Positions 1 through 36,300 of a stretch of 64,000 nucleotides of DNA are shown one piece after another (the stretch's first letter is position 1; each line of letters begins with the position of its first letter). Made by a program: the position numbers and the translations under genes. The DNA is from Siderastrea siderea (lineage: Eukaryota; Cnidaria; Anthozoa; Scleractinia; Rhizangiidae). Below the pieces are notes generated by a model that ran no database searches, was not told where the DNA came from, and was given only the letters and a program-made list of their open reading frames with translations. The stretch lies in contig OZ034968.1 of the NCBI GenBank assembly GCA_964030785.1, forward strand, positions 63,499,399-63,563,398. Reading direction: 5' to 3'.

Positions 1-404
1 CTGGCCTTTCTCACCTTACATTATTAGTCACCGTCTAGCGTTTAAACACGTGACTCAGCGTGCAGCCTTTCTTTGACTTAAGGAAGTTTGTTTATTCTTT
101 GGAAGAAGTTACGTTCAAAACATTGCACACTTATATTTTACGTTTTCGTGGTAGTTTAGTTTCACGAGGTCTAAAGGCTGTTTGATCGCGTCAACAACAT
201 GCGATGACTGAATTAGCATTTCACATGTAACGGGTGCGAAGTAAAGGAGCTGCCATCTGTTTTAGTTTAGAATGTCTTGCTTGCGGACTACTTTCACTTA
301 AACAATCACACTAGAAAAACCACTCTCAGTTACACCGATTTTTTAAAAACTTTAATTGTATATTTGTCAACTGCCAACTGTAGTCTTGATGGTTTCCAAC
401 ACAG
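1..404. other. Ferlin A intron, no gene seen
   Basis: Non-coding sequence before the first recognisable ferlin A exon. It ends in a splice acceptor (TTTCCAACACAG) at 393-404. The one long open frame here reads across the acceptor in a frame that does not encode ferlin. Confidence 0.6.
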
Positions 405-22571
<22,167 letters not shown>

Positions 22572-22974
22572 ATCGTCCCCTGTGACGGAAAACCAATTAC
22601 AGATTAAAGAAAATGCATCAATTCTATTATATGGAATTTAATTCAAAGTATAATAATATATTAACAGAGTAATATAATTATAATAATTTGATATATCGCT
22701 ATAATATCAGAATTTGGTTAATACAATAAATTGTTGAATCATCACGTTCAATATTGACAATACTTGGGTAAATCTAATGTAATGTACCCTCATTATTTCA
22801 TTTTCGCGTAAAAATCACTACTTGTTTAGAATGATAATGAAGTTCAATTCGTCTAATGTAAATCAACGTTAAAATAAGCTCGAGGAATCGGTGGAGGGTT
22901 TTGAGTTTTTGGTAATGCCTTTAACCCTTTTTTTTCCTTGTGAGACTATTTTCCAGACTTTCTGTGTGAGAAGA

Positions 22975-23540
22975 GTGAGATATGAGCAACACCATCAGAA
23001 CCTACTGCGCAGTAGCTTTCATTTGACCATTTTTTAGGATTTCACACTTGAGGGTTTCATCACAGACTTAAAAGTAGAACCACCTTGAAAAGCCTAATAA
23101 ACATCACCACAAGAAAGTACTGCTCATTTGAATGGTTCCACTTTAGGATTTCACCCACAGATTCAAAGGTTAGAACTGACTTGTACAGCGTATTAACAGT
23201 GCTAAAGGAAAGTGCTGCCTAGTGTCTTTTATTTGAATGGTCACACTTTGGGATTTCATCCATGGACTCGTTGATGCCTTTTGCGTTTTCACTACTTGTT
23301 CAAACGCTCAAGTGACGAGAGTAAAGAGAGTGATCACCAAGGATAACATGTCTTGATATTTAGACAAATTCTCCTTTCTAGTTCTATGAGAAATGTATAA
23401 AGAACGGTGAGGAGAATATGCATTTTTATATCAGGGCTTAACGGGTTAAAACTACCGTGTACAGAGAAAAACAGTAACACAAGAAGCAACCGCTGGAGAG
23501 CTTTCATTTGAATGGTCGAACCTCAGTGGTAAGAATTTTG
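22975..23540 (+). repeat. Degenerate ~115-bp satellite units
   Basis: Recurring words TTTCATTTGAATGGTCACAC, GGATTTCATCCACAGACT and GTACTGCTCAGTAGC-like segments appear three to four times with heavy divergence. The array is interrupted at about 23258-23448 by a copy of the dispersed repeat that also occurs near 12885 and 19085. Confidence 0.6.
23258..23448 (+). repeat. Dispersed repeat, copy 3
   Basis: Contains GTGATCACCAAGGATAACATG and TGTCTTGATATTTAGACAAA, matching copies 1 and 2. It splits the degenerate satellite, so it inserted later. Confidence 0.5.
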
Positions 23541-24614
23541 CATTACTTGATGCTAGGTTCAAGGAAGAAAGGGGTTTAGTGTATTGGGTGTTTTTGACGA
23601 TAATGATATAGTTTCGGAAATGAATGAAAAAATGAGTGAATGTAAAATATTACTTTGGAAATGAATGTAAAATATTGCTTGAACGTTTCGTCGCTGGCGA
23701 TGGAAAAAAAAAATTCTTTCTTGACCAACAAGAGAGGCGGGGCATTGAAGAACGCCGAAGTTTTCCCGGTAACATTTCAAACTGATCTTGACAACATTTG
23801 GAACTTAATATTTGCATTGGACGAGCTTTGAACTGTTAAGGTATAAGACGTAGGTTCCTCTCTACCGTTGGTAGAGAGAATTAGTGATGGCCTAAATATA
23901 TAAGTCATAGGGCATTTACTTTGAAAAATTTACGTTGTTAGGTAGAAAAATTTAATACAGTGCAATCATCAGTCGTGGGACGGAACGTGTTCTCATAGAT
24001 CATTATTAAACCTATCTTAGAATGAGTTAGCTACGCACCAGTTTGTGCCTTGCAAATAAAAAAGCTTTATTAAGTTAATTTACGTGATTTGATCTCCTGT
24101 TTATTTTGCTATCACAAAAATGTAATTTATTTTTGTTTTGTTTTTGTTGTCACATTATGATTGAGCATTGTGCCCGATGTTTGTGTCTACACCTTTACAC
24201 GTACGCCGCGTTTAATTACAAAATTGTGGTCATTTTTTGCCTCACAGAACTCGTTTAGAGTACTTTAAAAGAATAAGCATCTAAAAATATAGCAATTTAG
24301 GTATTTTCGCTATTTTCGCTGTAGTAATATTTGAAGTTGATGCCACGATAAAATGAAGCAAACTTCAATAAATGGGAAATATCTTCTCGACATCTTGTTG
24401 TTGCTTTTTGCTTTCTTCAAGAGATAACTTACAAGGCTTGCTTAATCTAAGGGGAATGTTGATTGGTTCTCCATAAAAACATAACTTAGGTTACGACGTG
24501 TCGTCTTATCTGAGCACCAGTTCAATTAATGACGTAGTCGCTTCATAATATTTCGGAGCTGAGGTAAGACGGCCATGTCCATTCAATGTGGATGGCCATG
24601 TCCATTCAATGGGT

Positions 24615-24905
24615 GGCAGGGTGGCCGAGTGGTTAGGGTGTTGGACTTCGAGTCCGTGGGTCCCGGGTTCGAATCCCACTCTGAGCACTTCATGGATTTG
24701 TTTCTCGGTTGTCCCGAGTTATAAATCCTTCGGCTGCGCTTGTATATAGCCAACTGGTTTGCCTCCCGCCAATTGGGATTTTTAACATGTTATGTTCCAT
24801 TTACAATATTTGTTTCGTTTGTTTGTTAAACGCTCGGCCCCACTAGCAATTTGCTATAAACACTTGCCGAGGGTAAATAAAGGATATTTATTTTATTTAT
24901 TTTTT
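24615..24905 (+). mobile_element. tRNA-derived SINE
   Basis: The head has RNA polymerase III boxes: A box TGGCCGAGTGG and B box GGTTCGAATCC with tRNA-like spacing. The anticodon-loop position would read TCG, but the T stem pairs poorly, so this is not a functional tRNA. A non-tRNA body (CGGCTGCGCTTGTATATAGC, then CAACTGGTTTGCC and CCAATTGGGATT, which can pair) leads to an AT-rich tail at about 24880-24905. Confidence 0.85.
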
Positions 24906-25653
24906 ATGTAATGAGTAATGAGGCGAAACAACAAATTGAAATTGAAGATTTCGGCACAAGATCGGAAGCCCGGAAGAATTTTCGAACTTCATCAGTGCGG
25001 TTCTGTTATAGACCTCGCTCAAACTTACCCCCTATAATTAGTCAAAATGGCTGCCATTTGAGTAAAGAAATTCAGGGTTGCCCCTACGTCTACTATAAGT
25101 GCCAGATAGAAGTTTATGCCCTGGCAACGAGGAATAGACACGTAAGACACTTCTTAAGGGAGACAAAGCCTGGTGGGGGGAATAATAACTGTCAAAATGC
25201 CTTATTTTGTCTTCCTTGGTGACGGTCTTCATCTTGTTGGCAGGGAATGATCGTTGTTGTATCAGTGTCAAGACTTCTGAAAAAATGTCAAGGAAGACAA
25301 AATCTGTGGACTTAGAGATGCCTTTGTTTGGCCTCCTTCGTAGACTTTACAAAACTTGTAATTCTATTTCCTATTTGGGTAGCAAGGTGGCACTAGATCC
25401 CAACGCACCTGGCGATTAAATGAATAAGTTTTCAGTATACAAATAATGGAAGCCCCTCGCCGATGTGTACGCATTTTCGCAGTTCACGCACTCTACACTA
25501 AGCCTCTACGCGATGACAGAATTGAGTCTAAAAGTAATTCAATGATTCGACTAAACGGTGAGGAATGACTATTTACTTACGATTGTCGCATACTGCGGAT
25601 GTTGATCGTAAAGTGCTATTAATATATTTCTTGTAAATAGCGCTCTAGAAGTA

Positions 25654-25656
<3 letters not shown>

Positions 25657-25696
<40 letters not shown>
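25657..25696 (+). repeat. (ATT)n microsatellite
   Basis: About 13 uninterrupted ATT units. Confidence 0.95.
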
Positions 25697-25871
25697 GTGG
25701 CTTGTGCTGCTCTATCTTTACTACGATTTTATCGTAGGTTTAAGACAGGTTTCAAATTCCTTCGACATTTTTTCTGTCGGATAGTACGCGAATATCATAA
25801 GCAAGTTGTTTGTTTTTTCCTTTGAGCGACACGATACAAATCGTGTCAAGGGTTGTTGTTAAGTCTGTCGG

Positions 25872-26000
25872 TAGCCTGTGAACAGGCTCCGGTAGGGGAT
25901 AGGCCGCGCACAGAGCGAGGGAAGCTCCCCGTCCCTTCGCTCGTTCTCGCCCTTTGTTACCTTCGCCCTTTCCCCTTCTAGAGAGCCTGTTCACAGGCTA
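25872..26000. mobile_element. MITE with TAGCCTGTGAACAGGCTC ends
   Basis: TAGCCTGTGAACAGGCTC at the left and GAGCCTGTTCACAGGCTA at the right form perfect 18-bp inverted ends around a GC-rich centre. Each end is itself close to palindromic. Confidence 0.75.
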
Positions 26001-26355
26001 GCCTGTCGAGTGCGACAAGATAACACTTATCTTAAACTCCTAGAGAGAACTACGGAGCATAAACTATGAGGTTTTCAATAGTGTTCACACTGAAAGGAAA
26101 TGGAGGAAATGGAGTATCTCTTAAACGTTTTGCAGAGAAAGGTAAGGAACATGGATATGAGTTTCACAGGAGCGTACTGCCGAAAAGCACGGCCTTCCTG
26201 AAAAATCATTTTTAGGTATTCCAACCACAGAATCATGAGATGTATTAACTTTGCATGACGGAAGAACTGGCTCTCGGTAAGAAAATAATTGGGTCGGTTG
26301 TGGTTATTTTCTCCAATTAGCAGCAAATTTAAGGAAGTAAAGACACAGAACTCAC

Positions 26356-26548
26356 CCTTAATACCCCGTACGTGGACTTCGAGTTGACCAATATCATTTA
26401 GGGTGTACGTCATGTTGTTTCCGAACACGGGCTGTTGTGTCGGCTCAAGCGGCGTTTCCTCGATCGTATAACGCCCTGAATTCAAATTTAAGGTTGCGTC
26501 ATTTGTAGCGAAATACCACCAAGCGTGAGCTTCAAGTTCTTGTCAACG
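26356..26548 (-). CDS. Possible orphan exon, function unknown
   Basis: Read on the - strand, about 64 codons stay open between a possible acceptor (pyrimidine tract, then ACAAG at about 26549) and a good donor (G/GTGAGT at 26356). The peptide has a domain-like pattern (HAWWYFATNDA ... NSGRYTIEETP ... MTYTLNDIGQLEVHVRGIK) loosely recalling an immunoglobulin-type fold. No partner exon was found. It may be a relic or a false exon. Confidence 0.25.
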
Positions 26549-29500
26549 CTTTGATGAAGGTGGACAGAAAGTCACCGAAAATTTAGCAAAAGAAAGCAGA
26601 TGTGATAAACCTATTTTCGACATGAGTTGAATATCATTTAAGATGTCTGAAAACTGTTTTAAACGCAACTATATTCGTGCGGCGAGCAACCGCTGACCAA
26701 ATGAACAATGGCATTCGAGAAAATCATTAAAAAAAAAAAAACAACGCAAGCGACCACCCCTAGAATTACGGGAAATTAGGCTTTAAATTCCTTTTAACTA
26801 ACAAGCTTTAAAAAAAAATCACGCAACGGAAAACAGACGGTACCACCTGGTTTGCGAAGAAGATAAAATAAAAAGAATGCTAATAGTATGAATTGGAGAA
26901 TATTGTAAACAGACCACCTCCTACAATGAAATGAATTGATAATCTATATTGTTTCATTCAACTCCCACTCAACTGGGAATGAACAAAGGTTCCGAGCAAA
27001 TGTTCGGAATGAACAAACGGTGGTATGAAATACATCTTTGTGCATTTTGTAGCTGTCCTCTGCAAAGCATATGAAAATACCTTGCCGAATTTTTGGTTTT
27101 ATCGGAGAACGTGAACCCAGTTGACGTATTTGCAATATTTTGGACTGATATTTTTAGCTGTGTAACAGTTTTGACACTGATAGAAAAGCTGATTGGATCA
27201 GATAATTGTAAGATGCTTACAAGAATAAAAACTCTTTTTAGGGTGAGGATTATATAAAAATTTAGATATCGAAGACTTGCTCATGTAGTTTTTGCTTTGT
27301 TTTGATTGTTATTGTTCAAACACGGTCGGCTGGGAAAGATCACATGAAATAACCTAGCCCAGAATTACCGCCCTATCTCGGAATATTTAAAAATTGTTAA
27401 ATGTGAAATGTTATCAGCTCCTTTTGTTTTGGTTCTAAAGGAGCAACAATTGTTCGTTACATACACCTGTTCACAAATTCAAGTTTTGCTTTCACTCAGT
27501 TACCTCCCAGCTGCGTTTTTATGTGGTAAGTAAGTTACGCTGAGTAGGGCAACTGTCGCTGTATTCAGGCGGCAAGACGACACGCTTGTCACTCAGGGTT
27601 TTCCTTACCATTTTATTGGTCTCCTAACATCAGTCTCTATTTATTTATACATCTGGGTGAAGGTAGACAATGCAAAGCAAAGAAGGTTTTTGACTAACAA
27701 AACTCATGACAACAAACCTTGTTTAAACAGCAGCGTCCAATGTGCCACAGCGGGCCTCCTTGACTGTCATTTTCGAACAATTTGCCACATCAGGAAACAT
27801 ATCAGTTTTACCTAGTAGAACGACTGAAAAATTATAAGAAAAAATTGAGCGTATTATAAATGAACGTAATTTTGAATTATGCTGTCAATTCAAAAGAAAT
27901 TTTATTCGGAAGGCGAATTGTTAGCATGACAACGGAATTATTTGAAGAGAATTAGCAAAATGCCTTCTTACTACAATTATGATTATCCTGTCACCTGAAA
28001 TGGTGATTTTGATCCAGTCTTTATAAATTTCAAACACACACAGGAAGTTGCTTTAAAGTAAAACGCGGGCAATGAAAGTATCTGATCGAGAAAGAAGTTC
28101 TACCGCCATTTGAAGAATTTCCTGGGTATTTGTATTTTTAGAGGTAAGGTTATGTTAAATTGGAAGACAGAAAAATTAAATTCAAAGCGAAAGGGTATTA
28201 ACTTATGCCCTGCATTCAACATGTGCTTGTGAAACTCGAAGTATGTAATGTATTGTTAGATATTATGACTTTCCTTAATACTTTTGTATACAAAGTCAGA
28301 GACTGGAGACTATAACTTTTGGTTGTATATTTCCGCTATTTGAAAGCACCCTGCGTAAAGAATCACGGCAATTTTATTTGAATATTTAAGTTTGTAATAA
28401 TGCCATTTAAATGTTTAGCGGAAGATGCTTAACGGAAAATGTACCACGTTTACTTGTTTGTTTCTCGGAATCGTACAAATTTCTTTCTAATTAAAACTCT
28501 TTTTTTTTTCTTGTTTAAACACTGATGAAACGAGAGCAAGAGTTACCGCGAGTTTCCAAAATGCAAACTCTCACTTTCGTTTGACCGATCACTCTTGCGC
28601 CGTCTCGTCAACTCTCATGCGTTCTCGAAGGTTTTTCAAACATCTCACTTTTGTTAGCTATAGGTTCGTCAGTTAGATTCTTAACTCTCAACTCTGTTGC
28701 ACTCTCGAATAGCTTAAACTCAGTAACCTCAACACATGTTGACTCGCCCTCTCCGTGTATTCCTTATCTTAAGGGACAATCGATTCGACATAATTTTTTT
28801 TTTTGAGAAGACAGTGGACGACTCAGGTAAAGATACATATTACAATAATAGAATCCGGCTTAAATTAAACAGATTAAAGGGGTGACTATCACTTCCTTGT
28901 CGCCTTCTTCACTTCACATATCTTCAAATACATTCGGTTTGTTTCAAGTGATTTGAATTTACGGCTTTTATCGTCTATTGACTGTATTTATCTCGGGGCT
29001 GATTCACGTAGATATATTCAATAATTCAATTGGGCTCATTTCTCCCCGCGAATTGCTTCAGGCAATATAAACATGAAGAAGGAGCGCCATAGAAAATAAC
29101 AACCGTTTATACGATTCTTGGGGGTCGTTTGTTCTTGTACTGATTTTAGCCGAGGAGATAAGCTGTTAGTTTAATGCTCGCTGTAGCTACAAAGTGAAAC
29201 TAGAGAGTATTCAACATTGAGTTAAGCTAGCTCTAGGATTGTCTGGGATTAAAAAATAAATTTCGAAACAATTTAGCGAATTTGGCGGTTGCATGTAAAA
29301 ATTACTAAATGTGAAATATTGAAGAAACTTTCAGAAATGTTAAAATACCTTCGCTAAATTATAATTGATAGTATTGCTTCAATTATTATTCTAATGACTT
29401 TGCGTGGGTTTTGTTTCTGCTATTTTCCCGCATTTCGCAATTTTCTTGAGTGACCCACGGCATATCCGAAACATTTTACCCGGTTCCAAAATTGTAACTG

Positions 29501-30158
29501 CCAATTTTGCATGATTTTCGGTAATTCTTTGCCCCGCAAACACATGGGGGATATTGTCCTTGACAAGTTTTTTCGTTAGAATTTTTATTTGAAACATTTT
29601 TTTGTTTGACAAGTTTTAATTTGTTTAAGTACGGAGACTGGAAACAAATTACTTGCTTTCATTTAAACGGCCGATTTCTCCTCCCGGTTAGACTGCTAGC
29701 AGTCTTTATCCAAAAGCAAAAGGCAAAAGAACAGAAAGTATAATCAGGCGACTTTTCCCGACCTTTAGAATATCTTCAGGTTGGAGTCGAAACCAAGAAC
29801 CCAGGTGCTGTGCTGACAATTGGCAATTGAACATTCAATCCACAGTTTTCTTCCAGGATCACCTTTTGTAGCGTTTTAGCATGGCTCTCCCTCAATGCTT
29901 GGTAAAAAAGCGGATGTTTTAGATACTGGAGCAATTCATACTTTTGTGATGATCGCCTTTTATTTCACTTTATGCCCCATAATCACCCATAATCAGGTAA
30001 ATATTCACTAATATATAAAACATTCATTTCGACTTCAGGATTGTAGTTGCTCATCTACTCTCCCTGATCCTGACCGTGAATCCTCTCAGATCTAGATTTC
30101 ATTGTTTTAAATCTTTTAATGAAGAGTTCTTGCACTGTATGTATTAAAGCTTATGTAA

Positions 30159-30293
30159 CTGGGGTTGGATTCACGAAGCCCTCCTAAGGTAAGTTGTGTC
30201 CTTTACATTGTCGGAAAACAAAAGCCTAGTTTTATAGAAACAACAGTTAGGATTCATCTTAAATTAGGACAGCTTTGTGAATCCTGCCCCTGG
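30159..30293. mobile_element. MITE, copy 2, directly upstream of ferlin B
   Basis: Inverted ends CTGGGGTTGGATTCACGAAG and TTTGTGAATCCTGCCCCTGG match the family at 14701-14834. It ends 33 bp before the proposed ferlin B start codon, so it would lie in the promoter or 5' leader. Confidence 0.65.
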
Positions 30294-30326
30294 TTCATAA
30301 CCTGTAGGTGTAATTGACAAGTTGAT

Positions 30327-33300
30327 ATGGAAGGTGGGGAAGCTCCTGCTCCCACTCCTGCTCCTCACCCGCCCACCCCAGCAGCTCCCCCGCCCGCTCC
30401 GCCACCTGCTCCACCTACGCCAGAGCCAACTCCGGAGCCTCCGGAGAGAGCAGTCACTCCAGAACCTGAACGCAAAGCAGAGCCTCCTCCACCGCCTAAA
30501 ACCAAGGATGAAAAGCAAGAGGCCCAAGAACCACCCGCTGGTGGAATTCCTGAAAAGTGAGTGATGTAAATTTGACTTGTAAAGTAGCAAGCAGATGAAG
30601 TGTATTCATCGTTAGTGAAAGACGATAATGTTCAAAGGGACCACAACCATACACAATCGTTTATTGTTTTAACAACCAAACACCATAGGTCAAGGCTTGA
30701 AGAAATCGGACTTCCCTCTTACCCTTTAGGTAAGCTTCTTTTGTGTTGTTCTTGCCCAGAGCGCAATGGTCAAGTTTCTAAATTTTGTTTTGGTTGATAG
30801 CTTTTTATCAAGCAAATGGCTTGCCTTCGGGCAACAAGCACAAAAAAGATACTTTTCCGACATTGTAATGTGTTTGCCCCTGGATGGATGAGAGCCTGAA
30901 TGATGAATTTTAAATGCTTATACTGATCACAGTTGTAGTTTGGCTATGTTTGAGGCAAAAAGGAGGACAAATTATACAAAAAAGTTTATCAGGTTTCATG
31001 ACCACTGACGTTTATTACCTAACTGACAGAAATAATGCTGCTTGTTTTTTAAGAGCGCCTGAAAAACCATCTGGCACTGAAGACATGTTAGCAAGAAGTG
31101 AAGCCAGGAAAAAGCTGCCTGATAAAAATCTTGATTTCCAGGTTTGCTATTTTATCTGTTACATTTGATGGATTATAAGGTGAAATATTTAGGGCTCCCT
31201 AATATTATATTTGTATTTACCCTGCCGACTCCTAAGCCATAAGATTCTCGATGTGTTTTTTTTTTCGTAATCAGTTACACCGGCATTTCCTTTTGGAAAG
31301 AGGGTTACTTTTAAACCTCAGGGGCACTCAGTTATGAAAGTGTCAGGGGATGCAAAAAATTTATTGTAGTAATATCTGTAAACAATCTGCACAAGAACGT
31401 TAAAACATTCAACTGACCCATTAACTCATTCACTCCAACCGTTTTAAAAAAAATACCACAGTTTTAAGGAATGATGCCGTAATTTGGCTCCTGTCTGCTC
31501 AAATCTCGGTCCAAAGGTCTATAGCTTCTTCTGCAGCGTGGAAACTAAACTTTCCCCCCATTTCCGAGGTTGTTTGGCAAGTTTGATCCTGGGCATGCGC
31601 ACAATTCACAATTTTGTCATTTCATTAACCTCTCAAGAGTGTCAATTCAACTGCTGTCTTCTTTATTACATGTAAATATAAATATTAGAACTAGTGTAGG
31701 TGCAAATGTCACCCCACACCCTTTCAACTCAAAATGAGTTTGAAACCATTATTCTCATCCTTTCTTTGTTGTTGCTTTGTTAGGTCAGAGTAAGAATTAT
31801 TGAGGGTCGTCAACTCGCAGGTGCTAACATCAGTCCAGTGGTCCGAGTCACCATCGACAACCAGACTCGGCAAACCAAGGTCATCAAGTCAACCAACAAA
31901 CCATTTTATGACGAGGTTTGTAAAACGTGTGTTGCATAATGTGTACTAAATGGAACAGGGTTATTTTCTTTCTTTACGTGTTTTTAACCGAGCGCGAGAG
32001 CCGTACCGGGTGAATATTGCCCGAGGTCTTTCTGGTGCGGAGTGAGCGAAGCAAGGTCCGTACAAGAAAGACTGGCGGCAATATTCTCCCAGTACAGTCC
32101 CGAGCTAGTGAGAGTTAATAAGAAGTCTATTATATGGCTGTGCCTAGCACTTAACTGCTTGAAAAGTAAGCCGTGGCGGATTGGGATGAATGAAATAGTT
32201 TACCGGAAAGCATTCAAACTCAGCGGTTTTAGTTTCACACAAAAAATTATATCGCACACGAAAATGTAAAAATTTTCAAAGAAACTGTCTCTTTTCATTT
32301 AACTTTAAATCATTCGAACTATTTGAATTCAATGTACTTTTACATTTTCTATATTTCCTCTTTACCAGCCGGGCATTGACATCGCTCATAACGCCAGTTG
32401 GTTCTAGCCATATAATAAAAGAAAATAATCCATAATTGAGGTCCAGAAGTACGTTGTGCTGTACGGCCGAATTGGATGCATAAGCCATACCCAAATGCAT
32501 TCAGTAGATTTCGGAACCGGGATGTACTGCCAAGGACACATTTCATATTCTACGTCTAACTATTATAAACCTTCCCAATTTTAGGTCAAAACGGCTCCCC
32601 TTATTCAGACAAAGAGTTCAGTTAAGGACAGCTAATTAAAACATACCGGTATTTTTAAGAACAATCCTTTGAACTGCAGGAAACAATGTTTAACCTTGTG
32701 CATTTATGTCTTTACAGGTGTTTTTCTTCAATTTTAATGTCACACCACACAAACTGTTTGATGCTCAGGCCTTATTTGAGGTACAATATGGTACATTTTT
32801 CTACAGAAATTTAATTATTTAAAGTCTGTCACTAATCAGAAAGATTTAATGCAAAATTCATGCGCAAGTTACCATAAAAAGGAAAATTTTGGACGTTTTG
32901 AGAAGAAAAAAGAATTTGTTACGCGAGAGGAGGCCATTACTTACGTCTTTTAGCGTGTATTGACTTTTTTCGGGCAGGCTGGTATAATTATAAGAGAGAG
33001 AGAGAGAGAGTTTCAAGTGTACGACAAGTAACTAAGCATTACGACAAGCATTACTACTTGTCGTAAATGTCCTGCGTCGTACATTGGGGAAACTGGGCGT
33101 AGGTTGGGTGGCAAATTCTGGGAACACCTCAACAGAGAACAAAGAAGGACAAATCGGACTCCTCCCTTGGGAAAGTACTGTTTCGCTACCTGGTACACAA
33201 CAAACGATAAGTTGATAGGCATGGTGAGGATAGGTGTTAGCATCACCACGGAGAGACATAACTACTACAGCCCTCATTTTTTTGGGGTGTCTCTATTTTT

Positions 33301-36300
33301 ATGGACCTCGACGTCGTCTCCTTCTGTAAAAACGCCCAAAAAGAACTTGGCCGACATCCTGCTCTCTTGACCTCACGGTTGGTCAATAACGCATATATAT
33401 TGCGGCTTTTTCTATTTGAATAAGAAGAGGAACTCTGTTTGCGGTAACGGCACTGATTAGGGGATAGCAGTCCCAAAACATGCGTAAATTCAAGACATTT
33501 TAGGGTGAAGATAACTCTGTTTGTTTTAAATCAACAGTGTAAGTAGCGCTATGCATAATCTAAAACTCTTAATATGCTGTACACTCTTGCTATCTCAGGG
33601 GATGAGTTCGTGGTGGTTCGAAATAGCGACAGTGGTGTTCACTTTCAAATTTTTTAAACAAAACTGAACTGCAACTGCATGATCAAGTCACCGGTACTGG
33701 TGCTCTCAGAGTCTGCTCTGTAGGTCTCTATGAACAATTTTGGTCTTCCGTACTGCTTCTTACTTCTGTCAATTCAGCAAGCATGGTGGCCAACATATGT
33801 AGGGTACTCTTTTGCAATGTTGTTTCCAGATGTCAGTCGTAGTTATGTAGGTCGAATATAAGAAAGATTTATTTATTTTGTCCAAGGTAATGAAGGATTC
33901 CATAAAACTGATTTTGAGGCGCTCAGTAGTACTGACTAAAAATAGTTTAAGCTATTCCAAGGGAAGATGGTTCGAGATGAAGTCTTCAGAGTGAGAAGGC
34001 CGGGTGTCTAGTGTATTAACGTTGTATAAAGAAGTGGCGATGAGTAGAGGTGGGCTTATGTCCGATATTAGAATAATTTGACTGTTTCTCTTTGTAATCA
34101 GTGGATGGGGATGTAAGCCGGGATAAGTGATGTAAGTGACGAGGGCGGGGGGGGGAGGGGTGTTGGAGGGGCAGACAGAATTTTGTGCCATTACTCATGA
34201 TAGTATATTTTTTAAGGTATTCAATTCCAAGAAACTGAGATCAAATGCTATGGTGGGGAGTTTCCAGGTGAGTTGCTTAGAGGTGAGGCTAGGGTTATGA
34301 TAACAAATTATAAGTAATGAAGAAAATCAATATTTTCAAAGGAACGTTCTTTAAAACAGGTGTTAACACGGGAACGATCAATTCAGGTGCGATACATCGT
34401 TTCATTGCATCATAGCATAGGTAAACAAAGAGTGAGAGGTATAAAGGTTAACACGCTAAGTAGCCAATACAGTTAAATAAAGTTGTATTAATCCGCAAAC
34501 ATTGACTAAAGTTTAAATAAATTTGTATAAATTTTCATATATAAGTGTGGTTTTTACATAAGGACGAAAATTTGTCTCTGCAAACTGAGTTGCAGAGGTA
34601 AATTGGTTACCGTTGAGAAATTCGCTTTGATGAATGGCTAAATCAATGGTCCAAACGTCAGCTTTTGAGTTTCTCTTCGGTGGGCAGTTTACCTTATCAT
34701 TTGACTCATTAGTTGATAAATCTATTTTTTGTGTGTGTGTTTCGTTTCTCCACCGACCCACCACCACAGTTTCATTGAACACTAAGCCATTTATGCCTAT
34801 ATTCATGTAATATTTGACATGGATTTGTCTACATTTACATACTCAGTGCATGATTTCACATGCATATACACCATCAAAATTTACCCTTGTTTTATTTGAG
34901 TTGGGGCGGTTATCAGTTGAGCGTCGAAAGTTCAGCTTGTGAAATAAAAGGCTTTCGCTTAAGCCTTTTTTTCTCTTATCTTGCAGTGTGATGTTGGATT
35001 TTTCTATGATGAACCTTGTAAGTTTTTGTGTCCCATTCTGTTGTCTGTAAATATGTTCGCCTAAAGTTTTTGTTTTTTTGTTTAAGTGAAATTTTATATC
35101 GCCAAGCGGCCGTGTCGTATTATGTTTGTTACAAGATCTCTCAGGAGCCCTGTGTTCTCCGTGGCCCTTCGTTTATTATATACAAACGAATACGTGAATC
35201 AAAATGTTTCCCGTCAATTTTCCAAATATTTCGGACTATTTCTGGAAAGCTCTCAAAGAATTCCCAAACATTGTCGAAAGGTAATGGAAAAAAGTTGATC
35301 ATTTTTCTCAAACTTTTCCCAAGTTATTCCAAATTTATTGAAGATTACCAGCGGGGATCACAGGTAACCAAAGTGTTTGTCTGGACCTGAATCGCGATGG
35401 CCACAGTAAATAATCGCCAGAGTTTGAGCTGGAAAAAGCCTTTAGTTACCTATTGTGTTCGTTCTGTAATCTGACCGCTTCTCCAAGCTTCTGAAGGCGT
35501 TTGGGGGGATTTTCTGGTTTGTCGAATGGCCAACTGGTGATCACTTTCGATCAACATTTCAGATTCCTAAAAATTCCCATAATACGCCATGGTTAACTGT
35601 GAGGAGATCTTAAGATGCTTACCAGTCTCCCCTCGGACATACTTGCTAGCGGGGCGTGTTCTTACCATGGTTGTGCTAAACGTTTGCTCCAAAGTCTTTC
35701 TGTTACTGTTACGGTGTCTAATAGAGGTACTTGTTCTTTTTCAGCACACGCTGTTATAAGGAAGTGGATTCTGTTATCTGATCCTGAGGATAAAATGGCA
35801 GGAGCAAAGGTAATTGAAAATTCAAGTTAAAGCAAAAAAATCGTTGCCCCAGCTCAAATTGATAGTTTCTACAAATTTCATGGATTTGAAACTGAACTGG
35901 CATACTTTCTTATATGATACTTGTGAACTCTGAAGTGAACACCCAACAAAACGATTGCATTTTACACTGCGGTTAATTGCAACGAAAATTAGCGCACCCT
36001 AAAAACAGAAACAACCAAACAAACTGTGTTGCAAACCTCCAATCACTTGAAAGTAGAGCCCTCTTAACACAGTTGCCCAAACTTTTTTCTTCGCTGAGAA
36101 GCTAAGTCGTGTTGCCTGAGTTACTATATGAATTGCAGTGGTCGTGTTTTGAACGTTAAAGGTCATGCACATGACAATAAAAAAAAAGGTAGTGGGATTC
36201 TTTGAAACTTGCTTAAATTGAAATGTTAATACCAAGTTAAGGCAATTGAATTTCTTCGTTCTTTCAGTCACAGTTAATGTAACTGCATTCCATTTATTCT

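Larger units (their letters stand above)
22572..30326. other. Region between ferlin A stop and ferlin B start
   Basis: No intact gene was recognised. The first part should contain the ferlin A 3' UTR (AATAAA at about 22726 is one possible signal). Beyond it are decayed satellite units, a dispersed repeat, a tRNA-derived SINE, an (ATT)n tract, a MITE, a possible orphan exon on the - strand and, directly before ferlin B, another MITE. 26600-30150 is AT-rich and shows nothing I can name. No C2A-like exon that could belong to ferlin B was seen. Confidence 0.6.

Noticed and set aside
24615..24690. Functional tRNA gene
   Set aside because: A and B boxes are present, but the T stem and anticodon stem pair poorly, and a SINE body with an AT-rich tail follows.
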